Shown: piece by piece, positions 62,551 to 64,000 of the stretch | Numbering within the stretch: the first letter of the stretch is position 1 | Layout: the number at the start of each line of letters is the position of its first letter | Assembly: GCF_024298885.1 (NCBI RefSeq) | Contig: NZ_CP101166.1 | Location: 124,001-188,000, forward strand | Origin: Haloglomus halophilum | GTDB lineage: Archaea; Halobacteriota; Halobacteria; Halobacteriales; Haloarculaceae | DNA length: 64,000 nucleotides | Reading direction: 5' to 3' | The notes under the pieces: generated by a model | Seen by the model: only the letters and a program-made list of their open reading frames with translations | What the model was told of the DNA's origin: nothing | Databases searched by the model: none | Program-made: the position numbers and the translations under genes

Positions 62551-63618
62551 TCAGTCGTCGGCCTCCGCTGGCTCCGGTTCCTGCTTCTGGTGGCGTTCCC
62601 GGAGGGGACGGCAGTGGAGGTGCTCGCCACCCTGGTCGCTCCAGTCGGTCTCGTCGGTCGGGATGTAGTCGTACTGGCGGCGGGCGTGCGACCCGGCCTT
62701 GCCGCCCCACCAGACGAACCCGTCCGAGCCGTCCTCGGGGGTCCACGTGATGGGCTCCCAGTCGGGGTCGAAGATGAGGTAGCCACCCGCGAAGATCTCG
62801 ACCTTGTTCCCCGACGGCTCGAGGTAGTAGTTGAAGTGGGCCTGACTGATGCCGTGCCGGGCGGGTCCACCGACCATCTCGATGCCGCGCTCCCGGAGCA
62901 GGTCGGCAGCTCGCTCGAGTTCACCCGCCTGTCCACCGTCCATGTAGTACGCGACGTGGTCGATCTTCCCATTGACGTTCGCGTCCGGGGGAGCCCGCAC
63001 GAACGCGATCTCGTGGACGAGCGGCGAGACGCTCAGCCAGGTGCCGGCCTGGTTACCCTCGGGGTCGATCCCCTCCTCCCGAAGCTTGAAGCCAAGGACA
63101 TCCTGGAACCACTCCGTACACTCGGCGACGTTGGGCACGTTGAAGTTGACGTGGTCGATGCGGCGAAGGCCGGCGCCACGTTCGGGCTTCTTCCGGGGCT
63201 GGTTCTTCAGGCGGGAACGGTCCTCCTCGGCGACCGTGTCGAACCCCCGGTCGATGTCGTAGACGAGCTCGAAGTACTCGGGAGCGTCGCCCGGGTAGTC
63301 GAACCGGAGCGCGCTCCCCTGACCGGGCTCGTCGCTTTCTTCCACCCACTCGGTGTCGTAGCCCGACTCCTCGATCCGTCGTTCGAACTCCTCGAAGTCG
63401 TCCTCGTCCTCCAGCATCCAGGCCACGTGGCGACAGCCCCAGTCCTCCCCCTCGCGGAGGATGAGGGTGTAGTCCTGCCAGTCACCGTAGGCCGCCAGGT
63501 AGTACGCGTCGTCCTCCTCGTGGCTGACGTACATTCCCATCGTGTCCCGGAAGTGCTCGAGGGACGCTTCCAGGTCCGGACAGTACAGCTCTGCGTGCGC
63601 TAGGGTTGCGATACCCAT
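62551..63618 (-). CDS. Extradiol catechol 2,3-dioxygenase
   Basis: The 355-residue protein is a two-domain vicinal-oxygen-chelate enzyme like XylE/DmpB. The Fe(II) ligands are clear: His156 (RRIDHVNFNV), His221 (KIDHVAYYM) and Glu274 (SGNKVEIFAGGY); active-site His255 and Tyr264/265 are also in place. It cleaves catechol, the presumed product of the monooxygenase, to 2-hydroxymuconic semialdehyde. It has its own leaderless promoter (CTTTATTACG 28 bases upstream). A C-terminal tail of about 65 residues exceeds the XylE length and is charged. Confidence 0.95.
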   Translation of the reverse strand: MGIATLAHAELYCPDLEASLEHFRDTMGMYVSHEEDDAYYLAAYGDWQDYTLILREGEDWGCRHVAWMLEDEDDFEEFERRIEESGYDTEWVEESDEPGQGSALRFDYPGDAPEYFELVYDIDRGFDTVAEEDRSRLKNQPRKKPERGAGLRRIDHVNFNVPNVAECTEWFQDVLGFKLREEGIDPEGNQAGTWLSVSPLVHEIAFVRAPPDANVNGKIDHVAYYMDGGQAGELERAADLLRERGIEMVGGPARHGISQAHFNYYLEPSGNKVEIFAGGYLIFDPDWEPITWTPEDGSDGFVWWGGKAGSHARRQYDYIPTDETDWSDQGGEHLHCRPLRERHQKQEPEPAEADD

Positions 63619-63856
63619 ACGAGGACTCACTTGAACGGTCGTAATAAAGATTTTGCCGGTACCTGATTTTACTGCTGCTCGGCGGCCCGAACGGACCGAT
63701 ATCAACGGTTTCGGGGACAGTACGTTCGATAACCGGCCGACGACCATCGACCACGAAGTTTAGCAACTGAAAACACACCCTGTGAACGAGTCACACATGA
63801 GGCAGCTATCGGGAGGTCGATGTCGACGGTGAGCCGTTGGCGCGGCCGAACCGGGG

Positions 63857-64000
63857 TCAGGAGAGCTTCACATTGACCTCGATGACGTTTGCTGACTCGA
63901 GCAGCATGTCCTCCAGTTCGGTGTCGATGCGCTCGTCCGTCATCCGCCGGGCCGGTCCCGAGACGCTGATAGCACCGAGGACTCGACCGGAATCGTCGCG
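63857..64000 (-). CDS. IclR-family transcriptional regulator, C-terminal end (cut by window edge)
   Basis: Only the last 47 residues are in the window: VLGAISVSGPARRM, then IDTELEDMLLESANVIEVNVKLS and the stop. The GAISVSGP segment is the typical effector-domain end of IclR regulators, which in haloarchaea often control aromatic and sugar catabolism. Its position next to the dioxygenase and monooxygenase genes makes it a candidate regulator of them. The gene runs off the window end, so its DNA-binding half is not visible. Confidence 0.85.
   Translation of the reverse strand, partial: RDDSGRVLGAISVSGPARRMTDERIDTELEDMLLESANVIEVNVKLS

Noticed and set aside
62326..63603. 425-codon plus-strand frame opposite the catechol dioxygenase
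   Set aside because: It is antisense to an enzyme whose metal ligands are all visible; no domain is seen in the mirror frame.

Overview
The window looks like a chromosomal segment of a haloarchaeon (class Halobacteria). It is GC-rich with strongly GC-biased third codon positions, its proteins are very acidic, and many genes have a TATA-like box about 26-30 nt upstream of the start codon (leaderless transcripts). Family content agrees: FixABCX, a Sulfolobus-type zinc ferredoxin, PF07790-type pilin, AglF-like nucleotidyltransferase and degraded haloarchaeal IS6 and IS630 elements.

Region 1 (1-17.1 kb) is core and housekeeping DNA: a conserved hypothetical, a perfect 26-bp tandem repeat (11 copies), an HTH regulator, a sugar epimerase, an aldehyde dehydrogenase, an HTH-GNAT protein, a GT28/GT1-like glycosyltransferase with an odd basic tail, the fixA-fixB-fixCX electron-transfer flavoprotein operon, the zinc ferredoxin, a type IV pilin with a truncated neighbour, small zinc proteins, an ADP-ribosylglycohydrolase, a thioesterase, an LD-carboxypeptidase-like peptidase and a J-domain membrane protein.

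Region 2 (17.2-55.7 kb) is a large surface-glycan locus. It encodes nucleotide-sugar supply (AglF-like, GlmU-like, GlmS, several SDR epimerases, a UDP-xylose-synthase-like enzyme, a UDP-sulfoquinovose-synthase-like enzyme, a Nudix GDP-mannose hydrolase), a membrane sugar-phosphate transferase that probably starts the glycan, GT4, GT2 and GT61 glycosyltransferases, GT-C-like membrane proteins, three asparagine-synthetase homologues, a methyltransferase and an ABC exporter. An AT-rich island (about 35.1-40.2 kb) with IS6 and IS630 remnants appears acquired. A tight gene string (ketopantoate-reductase-like, GNAT, ATP-grasp, divergent AsnB, ABC exporter) looks like a self-contained amide-forming and export module. 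Two paralogous HTH/TumE-like two-gene cassettes in opposite orientation bracket most of the locus. A 21-bp palindrome (GTTACTC-N7-GAGTAAC) sits between TATA box and start codon of glmU and of the SQD1-like gene, with a degenerate copy before one epimerase gene, suggesting one repressor for sugar-nucleotide supply.

Region 3 (56.3-64 kb) is an aromatic-hydrocarbon catabolic cluster. It has a stand-alone XylR_N/V4R ligand-sensor protein, three small accessory genes, a complete set of toluene/phenol diiron monooxygenase parts (alpha with YHS domain, beta, effector, Rieske ferredoxin, TmoB-like gamma) but no reductase, an extradiol catechol 2,3-dioxygenase and the end of an IclR-family regulator. 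The two monooxygenase transcription units share a conserved element directly upstream of their TATA boxes. No rRNA, tRNA or CRISPR array was seen.
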